DNA of 64,000 bases from contig RAYR01000008.1 in NCBI GenBank assembly GCA_003612405.1, positions 124,001 to 188,000 of the forward strand. The letters are read 5' to 3'. The notes under the pieces were generated by a model. The model had not been told where the DNA came from. It did no database searches and saw only the letters and a program-made list of their open reading frames with translations. The translations under genes and the position numbers were made by a program. Position 1 is the stretch's first letter. Every line of letters starts with the position of its first letter. This stretch comes from a bacterium 0.1xD8-71. Its GTDB lineage: Bacteria; Bacillota; Clostridia; Lachnospirales; Lachnospiraceae. Of this stretch, positions 18,149 through 27,072 are shown piece by piece.

Positions 18149-18153
18149 GAAAA

Positions 18154-18684
18154 TCACCCCATTTCAATCTGACACATCTTCATGGTCGTCAACGCCGCTT
18201 CATGAGTTTCCGGGGTAACACCGGCACAGCAGTCGGCGCGCACCGTAATCTTTGCCTCCGGGAAACTTGCCTTGATCAGCAGCACATTGGAAACGACACA
18301 TATGTCAGTACAGAGACCAAAACACTCTATTTCCAGTTCCTCCTGCGTCCCAACCCTCGCAATTTCCTCGACTAACCGTGTGGACCCAAAGGTTCCTTTC
18401 TCAATGACGGTGTAGTCTCTTTGTGACAGTGCTGTCATTATTCTCTCATTTAAATGCCATCCGTCTGTCTCCCTGACGCAATGTACAACCGGCAGTTTCT
18501 TTCCCTCGGCAGTTTCCAGATAATTGCTCTGGTGGGTATCCATGGTTACGTAAATCCTGCCCTCAAACGCCTCGATTGCGGATACGGCATTTTCCACAAT
18601 GGCCTGGGCCTCCCCGGTTCCCAGAGAACCGTTAATAAAATCATTCTGCATATCTACCACCACTAAAATTTTCTTCTTATCCAT
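18154..18684 (-). CDS. Nicotinamidase-like cysteine hydrolase (isochorismatase fold)
   Basis: 176 residues from the ATG at 18684 (AGGAGC upstream). The catalytic triad is visible: Asp in VVVDMQNDFINGSLG, Lys in VIEKGTFGS, Cys in CFGLCTDICVVSNV. Metal ligands D-x-H (MDTHQ) and His (VVHCVRETDGW) support nicotinamidase rather than generic isochorismatase. It would turn nicotinamide into nicotinate. First gene of the NAD salvage operon, 5 bases from prs. Confidence 0.88.
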   Translation of the reverse strand: MDKKKILVVVDMQNDFINGSLGTGEAQAIVENAVSAIEAFEGRIYVTMDTHQSNYLETAEGKKLPVVHCVRETDGWHLNERIMTALSQRDYTVIEKGTFGSTRLVEEIARVGTQEELEIECFGLCTDICVVSNVLLIKASFPEAKITVRADCCAGVTPETHEAALTTMKMCQIEMG

Positions 18685-18741
18685 TTTCTGCTCCTCTCCC
18701 TTTCCTTGTTTCATTTTATTGTTGTTTTTTGTTATTACTTA

Positions 18742-18783
18742 TTTGTTATTAACAATAATATACTAACAAAATCTATTTGTCAA
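18742..18783 (-). promoter_or_regulatory. Promoter and candidate NrtR operator of the NAD operon
   Basis: Minus-strand -35 TTGACA (18778-18783), 17-bp spacer, -10 TATTAT (18755-18760). Within and next to it, arms TTTGTTA (18742-18748) and TAACAAA (18764-18770) form an inverted repeat, and TTGTTATTAACAA (18743-18755) is itself palindromic. Overlap with the -10 box fits repression. Assignment to NrtR is inference from the neighbouring regulator. Confidence 0.55.
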
Positions 18784-18810
18784 CAATTAATTTAAAATTA
18801 TTTCAATCCA

Positions 18811-18845
18811 TACAAAAACCCCACAGATTCATACAATCTGTGGGG
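18811..18845 (-). terminator. Intrinsic terminator after pfkA
   Basis: Perfect 11-bp stem (arms at 18819-18829 and 18835-18845, CCCCACAGATT) with a 5-base loop, followed on the minus strand by TTTTTGTA. It separates pfkA from the NAD operon promoter. Confidence 0.9.
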
Positions 18846-18863
18846 TAACTATCAAACCATAAG

Positions 18864-19838
18864 TTACTGCGAAAGCACTTTCGACATTTCAAAAGGATAA
18901 TCCGGAATCCCTTTCTGCATATTCAGTGCTTCCTCAATATCGAAATCCAGAAATTCTCCATGCTGGTATCCCACCACGCGGTTGGTCTTACCCTCACACA
19001 GAATGTCGGCCGCATAACATCCCATAATGGAAGCATAATATCTGTCCTTACAGGTGGGAGAACCGCCGCGCTGCATGTAGCCAAGAATCGTAGCCCTGGT
19101 CTCAATACCCGTAGCCGCCTCGATACGTCTTGCCATGGAAGTGGAATGTCCGATTCCTTCCGCATTGATAATCAGATGATGGGTCTTGCCCCGCTTCCTG
19201 TTGGCAATGATATTATTGATAATCTGCTGTTCATTGTAATCATATTTCTCCGGCAGCAGAATATCCTCCGCGCCGTTGGATATACCGCACCACAAAGCGA
19301 TATAGCCGGCATTTCTGCCCATAACCTCAATAATACTGCATCGCTCATGGGATGAAGACGTATCGCGTACCTTATCAATCGCCTGCATGGCTGTATTGAT
19401 GGCTGTATCAAATCCGATGGTATACTCCGTACAGGCAATATCCAGATCAATCGTTCCCGGCAGACCTATGGTATTAATCCCATGTCTCGATAACGCCTGT
19501 GCCCCGCGGTAGGAACCGTCCCCGCCGATGACCACCAGACCGTCAATTCCATGCTTGTGACAGATATCAGCACCCTTCTGCTGTCCTTCCTCCGTGCGGA
19601 ATTCATGACACCGGGCTGTGCCCAGAATCGTGCCGCCGCGCTGGATGGTATCCGATACACTCCATTTCTCTAAATCTACGATTTCTTCGTTTAAAAGACC
19701 CTGATACCCTTTCTTTATCCCCTTGACCTTGACACCGTTGGCAATCGCTTTCCTGACCACTGCACGGATGGCCGCGTTCATGCCTGGCGCATCACCGCCG
19801 CTTGTCAATACGCCGATTGTCTTAATCTGTTTCGCCAT
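18864..19838 (-). CDS. pfkA: ATP-dependent 6-phosphofructokinase
   Basis: 324 residues from the ATG at 19838, chosen because MAKQIKTIGVLTSGGDAPG is the family start; ten more codons are open and the ribosome binding site is not decisive. It phosphorylates fructose 6-phosphate in glycolysis. Motifs: TSGGDAPGMNAA, VIGGDGSYRGA (Gly after the Asp fits ATP rather than pyrophosphate), LPGTIDLDI with catalytic Asp, EVMGRNAGYIAL. The usual Asn of TIDND is Leu here; both Asp residues are kept. It lies downstream of dnaE. Confidence 0.95.
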   Translation of the reverse strand: MAKQIKTIGVLTSGGDAPGMNAAIRAVVRKAIANGVKVKGIKKGYQGLLNEEIVDLEKWSVSDTIQRGGTILGTARCHEFRTEEGQQKGADICHKHGIDGLVVIGGDGSYRGAQALSRHGINTIGLPGTIDLDIACTEYTIGFDTAINTAMQAIDKVRDTSSSHERCSIIEVMGRNAGYIALWCGISNGAEDILLPEKYDYNEQQIINNIIANRKRGKTHHLIINAEGIGHSTSMARRIEAATGIETRATILGYMQRGGSPTCKDRYYASIMGCYAADILCEGKTNRVVGYQHGEFLDFDIEEALNMQKGIPDYPFEMSKVLSQ

Positions 19839-20009
19839 ATCAATAACCATGCCTTTCCGCCCTGTCATGCGCTTCTTATCATCACGACAGATGCCTGAAT
19901 TTATGTGTTACCACATCATTCTGTCACCAATATCTCAATCCGGCTCATTACACTGAAAAATCCTATCTGTATTTTACATTATCAATACAAGATTTTCAAT
20001 ATCTTTCCA

Positions 20010-23000
20010 TCACACCACCTTCACATTCTCTTCCCCATACAACTTCCTAAGCTGCTCCACCAGACCTTCCTCCGCACGCACATTCCAGTTGACCGGCAAA
20101 TCTTTCTTTGCTCTGGGATTCTCCACGTAAATCCCCACGCCGTCATGCCCTTCAGAACCTTTTAGCACCTCAAACAGCCCTTCTTTCTGACTTTCATAGG
20201 CCTCCTTTGTGGGGAACTTAATCCATAACTTTCTGGGAATCTGTTCAAAAGCCGTAATCTTCTCACAGACCAGCTTCCCGTCCTTATCTTCCTCCACGGA
20301 AACCCTGCCCTTGATGAAGACCTTGCTGTCCTCCACAATGGTGCTGCCAAACTTCTCATAATCCCGCGGAAACACGATGACTTCAACGGAACCCACCAGA
20401 TCCTCCACCTGCAAAAAGGCCATCACCTTTTCATTCTTCGTATACTTGATCTTTTTCTCTGCTATCATACCGCCTATGGTGGCCGATGCCCCATCTGCCA
20501 CCCGGGTGCCGCCGCTCTCCTCATTCCAGGCAAAGTCAGCCGTGGTGTTGGTGATATGTTTACGCCACAATTCCTGGTACTCCTCCAGCGGATGGCCGCT
20601 GATATAAATGCCCAGTACCTCTTTCTCGAAAGCCAGTTTCATTTCCTTGGAGTACTCGCCCACATCCGGCAGGCTCACCTGGTAATCCACTTTATCGTCC
20701 TCCGCGGCAATATCAAAGAGAGAAATCTGCCCTGCCAGATTATTCTTCCGATTCTGCTGTACTCCGTCAATCACCTGGAGATAGACACTTAAAAGCTGCT
20801 TGCGTGTGCCGCCCAGACTGTCCATGGCTCCTGCCTTGATAAAGTGCTCCACAATGCGCTTGTTCATGTCTCTGTCTGTCACACGGCTGGCAAAATCCGC
20901 CAGATTCTTATAAGGACCTCTGGCCCTTCTCTCCGCCACCACAGCCGCAATCAGTGGAGTGCCCACACTTTTGATGGCATTTAAGGCATAGCGGATCTGA
21001 TTGCCGGACACGGAGAATCCTTTTTCACCCAGATTGATATCCGGCGGCAGAATCTGAATCCCCATGCTCCGGCAGGTCATGATATACTCCGACACTTTAC
21101 TGGGATTGTCAATCACCGAAGTCATCAGTGCCGCCATAAACTCCACCGGATGATAATATTTCAGATAGGCCGTCTGATAAGCCACTACCGCATAACAGGC
21201 CGCATGGGATTTATTAAAAGCATACTTGGCAAAATCCATCATCGTATCATAGATATGATCCGCCACCTTCGCATCAATTCCGTTGGCTACACAGCCGGGC
21301 ACACCTTCCTCCGGATTGCCGTAGGTAAAGTTCTTCCTCTCCTGCTCCATCACATACTGCTTCTTCTTACTCATGGCGCGGCGCACAAGATCGCTCCTGC
21401 CCATGGTATAGCCGCCAAGATCCCGCACGATCTGCATGACCTGTTCCTGGTACACAATACAGCCATAGGTGGGCGCAAGAATCGGTTCCAGCTGGGGACA
21501 GTCGTAAGTCACCGAGTCCGGATTGTTCTTTCCTTTGATATATTTGGGAATAAAGTCCATCGGCCCCGGCCTGTACAGGGATATACCTGCAATCACATCC
21601 TCCAGGCTCTGGGGTTTCAGCTCTTTCATGAAACTCTTCATGCCGCCGCTTTCCAGCTGGAATACCCCTTCCGTCCGGCCGGTTCCCAGGGAGGATAAAA
21701 CCGCCTGATCATTGTAATCTATGCTGTCAATATCAATCAAAATACCCGTACTTTTCTCTACCAGCTTCACCGCGTTCTGAATCACCGTCAGTGTCCGAAG
21801 ACCCAGAAAGTCCATTTTAAGAAGCCCCAGTTCCTCAATGGTTGTCATGGGAAACTGGGTGGTTATGGAGCCGTCTGACCCTCTGGAAAGCGGCACAAAG
21901 TTATCCGCCTCTTCCGGGCAGATAACCACCCCCGCCGCATGCATGGAAGTATGCCGGGGCAGACCTTCCAGACGTTTGCACATATTGATCAGGCTGTGCA
22001 CCTGTTCGTCTTCCTGGTAAAGCGTCTTAAACTCCGGATTCATCTCCAATGCCTTGTCAATGGAGACACCCTGGTTCTGCTCATTGGGAATCATCTTGGC
22101 CAGACGGTCCACATAGGCATAGGGCAGATCCATCACTCTTCCCACATCCCGGATCACACCCTTGGCCGCCATCGTACCGAAGGTGACAATCTGCACAACC
22201 TTGTCGGAACCATATTTCTGACCAACATAGTCAATAACTTCCTGCCTTCTTTCAAAACAGAAATCCACATCGATATCCGGCATGGACACCCGCTCCGGAT
22301 TTAAGAAACGTTCAAAGAGAAGGCTGTATTTAATGGGATCAATATTGGTTATTTTCAGACAGTAGGACACGATACTGCCGGCTGCCGAACCACGCCCTGG
22401 CCCCACCGCGATTCCGTTCTCACGGCAGAAGTTAATATAATCCCACACGATCAGGAAATAATCCACAAATCCCATGCTTTTGATAATGTCAAGTTCATAT
22501 TCCATCCGCTTATGCAGCGTACCGTCATCCTGGGGATAACGCTCCTTCATACCGTCCTGGCAGAGTTTGTTCAGATAAGACCAGGAATCATACCCTTCCG
22601 GCACCTCATAATGAGGCACCTTATAATGACCGAACTCTATCTCCACATGACAGCGGTCGGCAATCCTCTGGGTATTCTCCACAGCCTCCCAGGCGTAAGG
22701 GAAAAGTCCCTTCATCTCCTCCTCGCTCTTCACATAATACTGTCCGCCCTCATAGCGCATACGGTCTTCGTCGGCCACTTTCTTGCCCGTTTGCAGGCAC
22801 AGCAGAATATCATGAGGCTGCGCGTCCTCCGCATATGTGTAATGCACATCGTTGGTTGCCACCAGCGGGATATCCAACTCCCTGCTCATCTGCAAAAGCA
22901 CCGAATTCACCGACTGCTGGGCCGGAATCCCATGATCCTGTAATTCCAGGAAATAATTATCCTTTCCGAAAAGAGTCTGGTATTTTAAGGCAACCTTCTT

Positions 23001-23465
23001 CGCTTCCTCCACCAGCCCTTTCTGAATATAGCGGGGCACCTCCCCTGCCAGGCAGGCCGAAAGCGCAATAATGCCCTCATGGTACTGTTCCAGCACCTCG
23101 AAATCAACACGGGGCCTGTAATAATACCCTTCCGTGAATCCCTTGCTGACAATCTTGACCAGGTTGGCATAACCGGTGTTGTTCTCCGCCAGAAGCACCA
23201 GATGATAATAGCGGTCCTCCCCGCCCGTCAGTTCCCTGTCAAACCGGGAGTGGGGCGCCACATAGACCTCACAGCCAATGACCGGATTGATGCCTTCCGC
23301 CTTCGCCGCCTTATAAAAGTCAATGACACCATACATCACTCCGTGATCCGTAATGGCCGCGCTGTCCATGCCAAGTTCTTTGACCCGCTTCACATATTCT
23401 TTAATCTTATTGGAACCGTCCAGCAGACTGAACTCCGTGTGGACATGCAAATGTGTAAATGCCAT
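20010..23465 (-). CDS. dnaE: DNA polymerase III alpha subunit (DnaE)
   Basis: 1151 residues, full length. The N-terminal PHP domain (FTHLHVHTEFSLLDG, AITDHGVMYG) is followed by the C-family polymerase core (GPGRGSAAGSIVSYCL, MPDIDVDFCFERRQEVIDYV with catalytic Asp residues), a helix-hairpin-helix region and a C-terminal OB fold (ATIGGMIAEKKIKYTKN). It is the DnaE type rather than PolC, since there is no inserted exonuclease. Own promoter at 23531-23559. Confidence 0.97.
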   Translation of the reverse strand: MAFTHLHVHTEFSLLDGSNKIKEYVKRVKELGMDSAAITDHGVMYGVIDFYKAAKAEGINPVIGCEVYVAPHSRFDRELTGGEDRYYHLVLLAENNTGYANLVKIVSKGFTEGYYYRPRVDFEVLEQYHEGIIALSACLAGEVPRYIQKGLVEEAKKVALKYQTLFGKDNYFLELQDHGIPAQQSVNSVLLQMSRELDIPLVATNDVHYTYAEDAQPHDILLCLQTGKKVADEDRMRYEGGQYYVKSEEEMKGLFPYAWEAVENTQRIADRCHVEIEFGHYKVPHYEVPEGYDSWSYLNKLCQDGMKERYPQDDGTLHKRMEYELDIIKSMGFVDYFLIVWDYINFCRENGIAVGPGRGSAAGSIVSYCLKITNIDPIKYSLLFERFLNPERVSMPDIDVDFCFERRQEVIDYVGQKYGSDKVVQIVTFGTMAAKGVIRDVGRVMDLPYAYVDRLAKMIPNEQNQGVSIDKALEMNPEFKTLYQEDEQVHSLINMCKRLEGLPRHTSMHAAGVVICPEEADNFVPLSRGSDGSITTQFPMTTIEELGLLKMDFLGLRTLTVIQNAVKLVEKSTGILIDIDSIDYNDQAVLSSLGTGRTEGVFQLESGGMKSFMKELKPQSLEDVIAGISLYRPGPMDFIPKYIKGKNNPDSVTYDCPQLEPILAPTYGCIVYQEQVMQIVRDLGGYTMGRSDLVRRAMSKKKQYVMEQERKNFTYGNPEEGVPGCVANGIDAKVADHIYDTMMDFAKYAFNKSHAACYAVVAYQTAYLKYYHPVEFMAALMTSVIDNPSKVSEYIMTCRSMGIQILPPDINLGEKGFSVSGNQIRYALNAIKSVGTPLIAAVVAERRARGPYKNLADFASRVTDRDMNKRIVEHFIKAGAMDSLGGTRKQLLSVYLQVIDGVQQNRKNNLAGQISLFDIAAEDDKVDYQVSLPDVGEYSKEMKLAFEKEVLGIYISGHPLEEYQELWRKHITNTTADFAWNEESGGTRVADGASATIGGMIAEKKIKYTKNEKVMAFLQVEDLVGSVEVIVFPRDYEKFGSTIVEDSKVFIKGRVSVEEDKDGKLVCEKITAFEQIPRKLWIKFPTKEAYESQKEGLFEVLKGSEGHDGVGIYVENPRAKKDLPVNWNVRAEEGLVEQLRKLYGEENVKVV

Positions 23466-23530
23466 GATGGTATCCTTCCTGAAAACCGCATCGTATAATC
23501 GTTTTGTATCTGAGTTTTACCGTTTAATTT

Positions 23531-23559
23531 ATTATAGACGCTCCGGGAAAATCAGTCAA
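23531..23559 (-). promoter_or_regulatory. Promoter of dnaE
   Basis: Minus-strand -35 TTGACT (23554-23559), 17-bp spacer, -10 TATAAT (23531-23536). Confidence 0.75.
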
Positions 23560-23591
23560 AGACTTCTTCTGACGCCTCTTTTCTTCTGGCA

Positions 23592-23640
23592 GTAAAAAAG
23601 AAACGAGCAGGCCGTAACAAAATGTACGGTGACAACCCGT
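23592..23640 (-). terminator. Hairpin upstream of dnaE, probable terminator of the island genes
   Basis: Outer stem AAGAAACG/CGTTTCTT and inner stem CCGTA/TACGG with an internal loop; on the minus strand it is followed by TTTTTTACTG. It would stop transcripts coming from the AT-rich genes before the dnaE promoter. A T-containing run on the other side makes weak activity on the plus strand possible. Confidence 0.55.
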
Positions 23641-23728
23641 TTCTTATTATCAATCATAAACTATTCTTTTACCTTGTCAATCCCTGATTTGAGTTTTTGC
23701 AAAATCTTTACAAAAATCTATCTCCTAA

Positions 23729-23837
23729 TTACTTCCCCCTCTTATATATCCCCACCACCAACTCAATATTTGTCGCAACTAAATTCAATGCATACTCCGC
23801 AAGCTCATCTGAAATAAAACATTCCACTTTTTCCGGT
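23729..23837 (-). pseudogene. C-terminal fragment of an unidentified gene
   Basis: About 35 codons of coherent-looking protein (ECFISDELAEYALNLV, then TNIELVVGIYKRGK) end at a TAA but lack any start or upstream frame: a stop codon precedes them. The reading is out of frame with the gene just upstream. It is probably the tail of a deleted gene; the family is not recognised. Confidence 0.35.
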
Positions 23838-23840
23838 TAT

Positions 23841-24386
23841 TCACAGCAAATTATATATTGGAAAGGTCATAAACAGCTCCTTATCTTCATATGACATTTC
23901 ATCCAAATTTCTTTTCGCTTTTCTCCTGTTTTCAAGAAGTATATTTGCTGCACAAATCACTTTTATATCATCAGCTTCTGAATCTATTACCAGTAATCTA
24001 TCAGATATTTCTTTTGCAACATCATACAGTTTCTCCCATATATCCCTCTTAAACAATATAAATGGTGGTACAAAATATCTTTTGCCTTCTGATCCGACAG
24101 ATATTTTTAAATGTTTAAAGCATATACCATTTTCAATACATAATTCGCCATTAGGATCAATAGCCAAAAAGAAAGGCACTACTTTCCCCTGCCACCACCA
24201 CATATGCCAAGTATTCTCATTCTTTGGTTTTATTTTCCCTTGATAAATATACAATAATTCATCTACTGCTTTCCAATCTCCATCGGTAAAATTCTTAAAA
24301 TCTTTATTGAGCTCAATATCAAATTTAATTAATGCTAATTGTAACTGTTTTAATTCTTTTATCATCTGCTGAAGTCTATCATTCAA
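23841..24386 (-). CDS. AT-rich orphan protein
   Basis: 181 residues, not recognised. A helical N-terminus (QMIKELKQLQLALIKFDIEL) is followed by a Trp-rich middle (NTWHMWWWQGKVVPFFLAIDPNGELC) and a C-terminal helical part. No signal peptide or membrane helix. Base composition and codon use are much more AT-rich than the flanking dnaE and sodC genes, which suggests acquisition from elsewhere. The gene follows another AT-rich orphan on the same strand. Confidence 0.65.
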   Translation of the reverse strand: MNDRLQQMIKELKQLQLALIKFDIELNKDFKNFTDGDWKAVDELLYIYQGKIKPKNENTWHMWWWQGKVVPFFLAIDPNGELCIENGICFKHLKISVGSEGKRYFVPPFILFKRDIWEKLYDVAKEISDRLLVIDSEADDIKVICAANILLENRRKAKRNLDEMSYEDKELFMTFPIYNLL

Positions 24387-24474
24387 CTGTAAATGTGCAT
24401 ATTCACATACTTTATGTTTTCCAATATAAAATGTCTTCTTACAAAAAAAATAATCAGGTTTTCGCTTAATTTAA

Positions 24475-25131
24475 TCAATTTACACTTTCTAAAAGCTCGT
24501 TACTTTCATCTATTACTAATTCGTACCAAGAACAGGCTTCTAAATTATCATATAAATCATAAACCTCACTACTTTCATCAATATACCTTAACAAAATATC
24601 ATTTTTAAAATATAATCTATTTTCTTTTTCTTTATCAAAAACAAATGCAAAACAAAGTTCTCCTCCCTCATCAAAATAATATATTCGTGAATAATCTATA
24701 TCTTTATAGCCACTTATTACTTCAATAGAAACTACTTCATTTGATATGTAGTAAACTCTAACTCTTTTATCTATTGGATGTTGTTGCGATTCTCCCTTTT
24801 GTTCCTGTACCCCATTATAATAGCTTCTAATCCTTTTAACCTCATCTTCTACATTAATTATTGTTATATTTTTCTCGTCTCGTATATCAGGATTTGTAGA
24901 ATAATTATTATTTTTTGCAGAATTCTCTACAACATGTTCCGCCATTGCTAATATGGAATCCTCTTCCATATTCTCATCAATCTTTTCATCTGCCGGAACT
25001 TCCGACACAAGTTCGTTTCTTTCACTATTCATGTATGTTACAATACCCCATATAGATGCACCTGTAATCGTACATACACTTGCAAGTAATTCAAATAATT
25101 TAACCATTTTTTCAAAAAATGTTTTTTCCAT
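24475..25131 (-). CDS. AT-rich membrane-anchored protein of unknown function
   Basis: 218 residues from the ATG at 25131 (MEKTFFEK; GGGGAACGG upstream; nine more codons are open). One N-terminal membrane helix (LFELLASVCTITGASIWGIVTYM) is followed by a low-complexity acidic linker and a C-terminal soluble domain with several Tyr-rich strands (RVYYISNEVVSIEVISGYKDIDYSRIYYF). The layout suggests a helix-anchored domain on one membrane face. It follows the AbiH stump and may once have belonged to the same accessory locus. Confidence 0.65.
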   Translation of the reverse strand: MEKTFFEKMVKLFELLASVCTITGASIWGIVTYMNSERNELVSEVPADEKIDENMEEDSILAMAEHVVENSAKNNNYSTNPDIRDEKNITIINVEDEVKRIRSYYNGVQEQKGESQQHPIDKRVRVYYISNEVVSIEVISGYKDIDYSRIYYFDEGGELCFAFVFDKEKENRLYFKNDILLRYIDESSEVYDLYDNLEACSWYELVIDESNELLESVN

Positions 25132-25185
25132 CCGTTCCCCTAAAATGAGTACAGACATATGTAATTGTACTACATATACTGTATC

Positions 25186-25266
25186 CTACAACAATCTTAA
25201 ATCCCTATACTTCGTAGGCAACCCATGTGCCAGATCAAACCCATTCCCAATCACAAGTATATTCAT
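25186..25266 (-). pseudogene. N-terminal stump of an AbiH-family phage-defence gene
   Basis: A 26-codon frame with a GGGAG ribosome binding site reads MNILVIGNGFDLAHGLPTKY, then RDLRLL and a stop. The stretch IGNGFDLAHGLPTKY is the diagnostic N-terminus of AbiH abortive-infection proteins, which normally run to several hundred residues. The rest of the gene is absent; the sequence passes directly into the AT-rich membrane gene. Its promoter (25335-25363) is intact. Confidence 0.8.
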
Positions 25267-25334
25267 AAAACACTTCTCCCTAATCTCATATTTTCTACAT
25301 CACATCTATATATCGACAAATTACATCTATAACT

Positions 25335-25363
25335 ATTTTATAATCATCATATAAATTGGTCAA
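25335..25363 (-). promoter_or_regulatory. Promoter of the AbiH stump and AT-rich genes
   Basis: Minus-strand -35 TTGACC (25358-25363), 17-bp spacer, -10 TAAAAT (25335-25340). It could still drive the two AT-rich orphan genes downstream. Confidence 0.6.
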
Positions 25364-25464
25364 CTAGCTTTTCTCAATCTCTTTACAGAAAAAAGCAATC
25401 TATCCCTTTCACCACCCAGCAAGCCCATCATAACATAATACTAAAACAAAAAAGGATTTTTCTT

Positions 25465-25962
25465 ATGCCCAGAAACGAATTAACACCCGGAATGGCCTTC
25501 ACCGGGCTCCTGTTACAAAATCACCCGGATGCCATCGCGTGGATTACCGGCGATGGACCCGATTCCACCTTAAACGGCTCCGTAAAATTTTATAGCACCA
25601 CCTACGGCGGTATCCTGGTGGAAGCACAGATTTTCGGTCTTCCAGGCATTGATACCCCCGGCTCCAGCAATTTCTATGCCATGCACATCCACGAATCCGG
25701 AGATTGCAGCGATCATTTCAGCCATACAGGCCTGCACTACAATCCTGAAAACGCACCGCATCCGGATCATGCCGGAGATATGCCGCCCCTTCTTGGCAGC
25801 CAGGGTTATGCTTTCAGCGTCTTTTATGATAAGAGATTTGCTCTTCAGGACATCATTGGAAGGTCCGTGATCATACACGAAAAGCCGGACGATTTCACCT
25901 CACAGCCTGCCGGAAACGCAGGCAATAAGATAGGCTGCGGCAGGATTGAGCGGTTTGTTTAG
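25465..25962 (+). CDS. sodC: Cu/Zn-type superoxide dismutase family protein, no signal peptide
   Basis: 165 residues. All seven metal ligands of Cu/Zn SOD can be placed: MHIHESGDC, GLHYNPENAPHPDHAGDMP, and IIGRSVIIHEKPDDF. The two Cys of the intrasubunit disulfide (GDC and IGCGRIE) are present. The conserved active-site Arg before the last Cys is Lys here (GNAGNKIGCG). There is no signal peptide, so the protein is predicted cytoplasmic, unlike most bacterial SodC. It starts behind AAAGGA. It is the only plus-strand gene for many kilobases and sits beside decayed defence genes. Confidence 0.92.
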   Translation: MPRNELTPGMAFTGLLLQNHPDAIAWITGDGPDSTLNGSVKFYSTTYGGILVEAQIFGLPGIDTPGSSNFYAMHIHESGDCSDHFSHTGLHYNPENAPHPDHAGDMPPLLGSQGYAFSVFYDKRFALQDIIGRSVIIHEKPDDFTSQPAGNAGNKIGCGRIERFV

Positions 25963-25979
25963 TTTCGGATTTTAAATCT

Positions 25980-27055
25980 TTAAGGAAAAGATAAAAACTG
26001 TGCCTTGATTGCCTCCATTTCTTCTTCTCTCAAAAAAGCTTCTGCCTCAAAATTCTCCGTCTTACCGTTCATACTCATCTGGTGCCGTGCAAGCCAATAA
26101 TTAGCTGCATCGTTGGCATAGGTAATATCGTAGGCCGGCGCCAGACTCCATTGCCCCGATCTATCCATCAGGAAAGAAATATTTTTCACATGATCATCCT
26201 GATTCCGTACCATCATATTGAATATCATTCTTCTAAAAAACTGCTCAGTCTCCTTCTGCCCCGTTCCCAGGCACCTCATGATGTATGCCGCCTGCTCGTA
26301 ACTGTATGCGCCAGGCATATTATAATCATAATGCGCCAGTGCCCCCAATGTCTGCATATGAATTTTTCTCCCACTGTCATCCCTGTCAAAACGTTTGGTT
26401 ATAAAATGATACCGGCCGTTTTCCTGATAAAGCCTGCACTCACTCATAACAATTCCCGCTCTCTTTGCCATCAGATAATAGGCATAGTCTATCCGCGTAT
26501 ATGCCTGACTGTCTTCTGATTCCATGCAATCACAGCCTTCGCCCTGGCACCTCCGGCTGAAGTCCCCACATTAATAATCTGCTCCATTATGTTTTCGTTT
26601 GCTTTCATATGGATATTTTCCCTATCTGTCAGGATCATTGATGCAAGCTCAACCAGTGCACTGATATCAACAGAAGTATCTTTCGTTGTACCATAATTTT
26701 TCTGTGGAACAAATTCAAGAGCACCCATACCTCGTTTGCCCGTATATAGTAGTCGTTCAACCGCCGTAAGAGAATGAATATCTCTGCCTCGTTCTGCCAG
26801 ATAACGCTCTATCAGTTTGGTGCCAAATTTATCAGGCAGGGAATCCGCAAGAAGGCCGGGCAGACCATGGAATGTCTGTCTGGATAATGCCGGGAATGAA
26901 TAAATCCTTTCTGATACAGGCATAACTATCGGCGATACCTCAATCCCGCTTTGTATAAAATTTCTGTCATAATTAAATTAGGGTATATCATCGATCCCAT
27001 TCTGTGCAACCGCACCGATACGTGTTCCCCACAAATATACCTCAGCAACATCCAT
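25980..27055 (-). pseudogene. hipA: HipA-type kinase toxin, inactivated
   Basis: The start ATG (27053-27055, MDVAEVYLWGTRIGAV) lies 17 bases after hipB. Codon 26 is TAA (26978-26980) where the continuing frame (FNYDRNFIQSGIEVSPIVMP) suggests a sense codon such as GAA. The frame then runs through HGLPGLLADSLPDKFG and GTSAGGARAKAVIAWN, and breaks near 26510-26525, where about 20-30 residues usual in HipA (the YWLLKFD region) are missing and the frame shifts. The kinase core NQDDHVKNISFLMD and APAYDITYA remains downstream. Two lesions mean that no full kinase can be made. Confidence 0.88.
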
Positions 27056-27072
27056 CTGTTTTCACACTCCTC

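Larger units (their letters stand above)
23466..23840. other. 375-base gap between dnaE and the AT-rich island
   Basis: Contains the dnaE promoter (23531-23559), a long hairpin (23592-23640) and a ~35-codon minus-strand frame fragment (23729-23837). The remainder is AT-rich and shows nothing else I can support. Confidence 0.6.
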
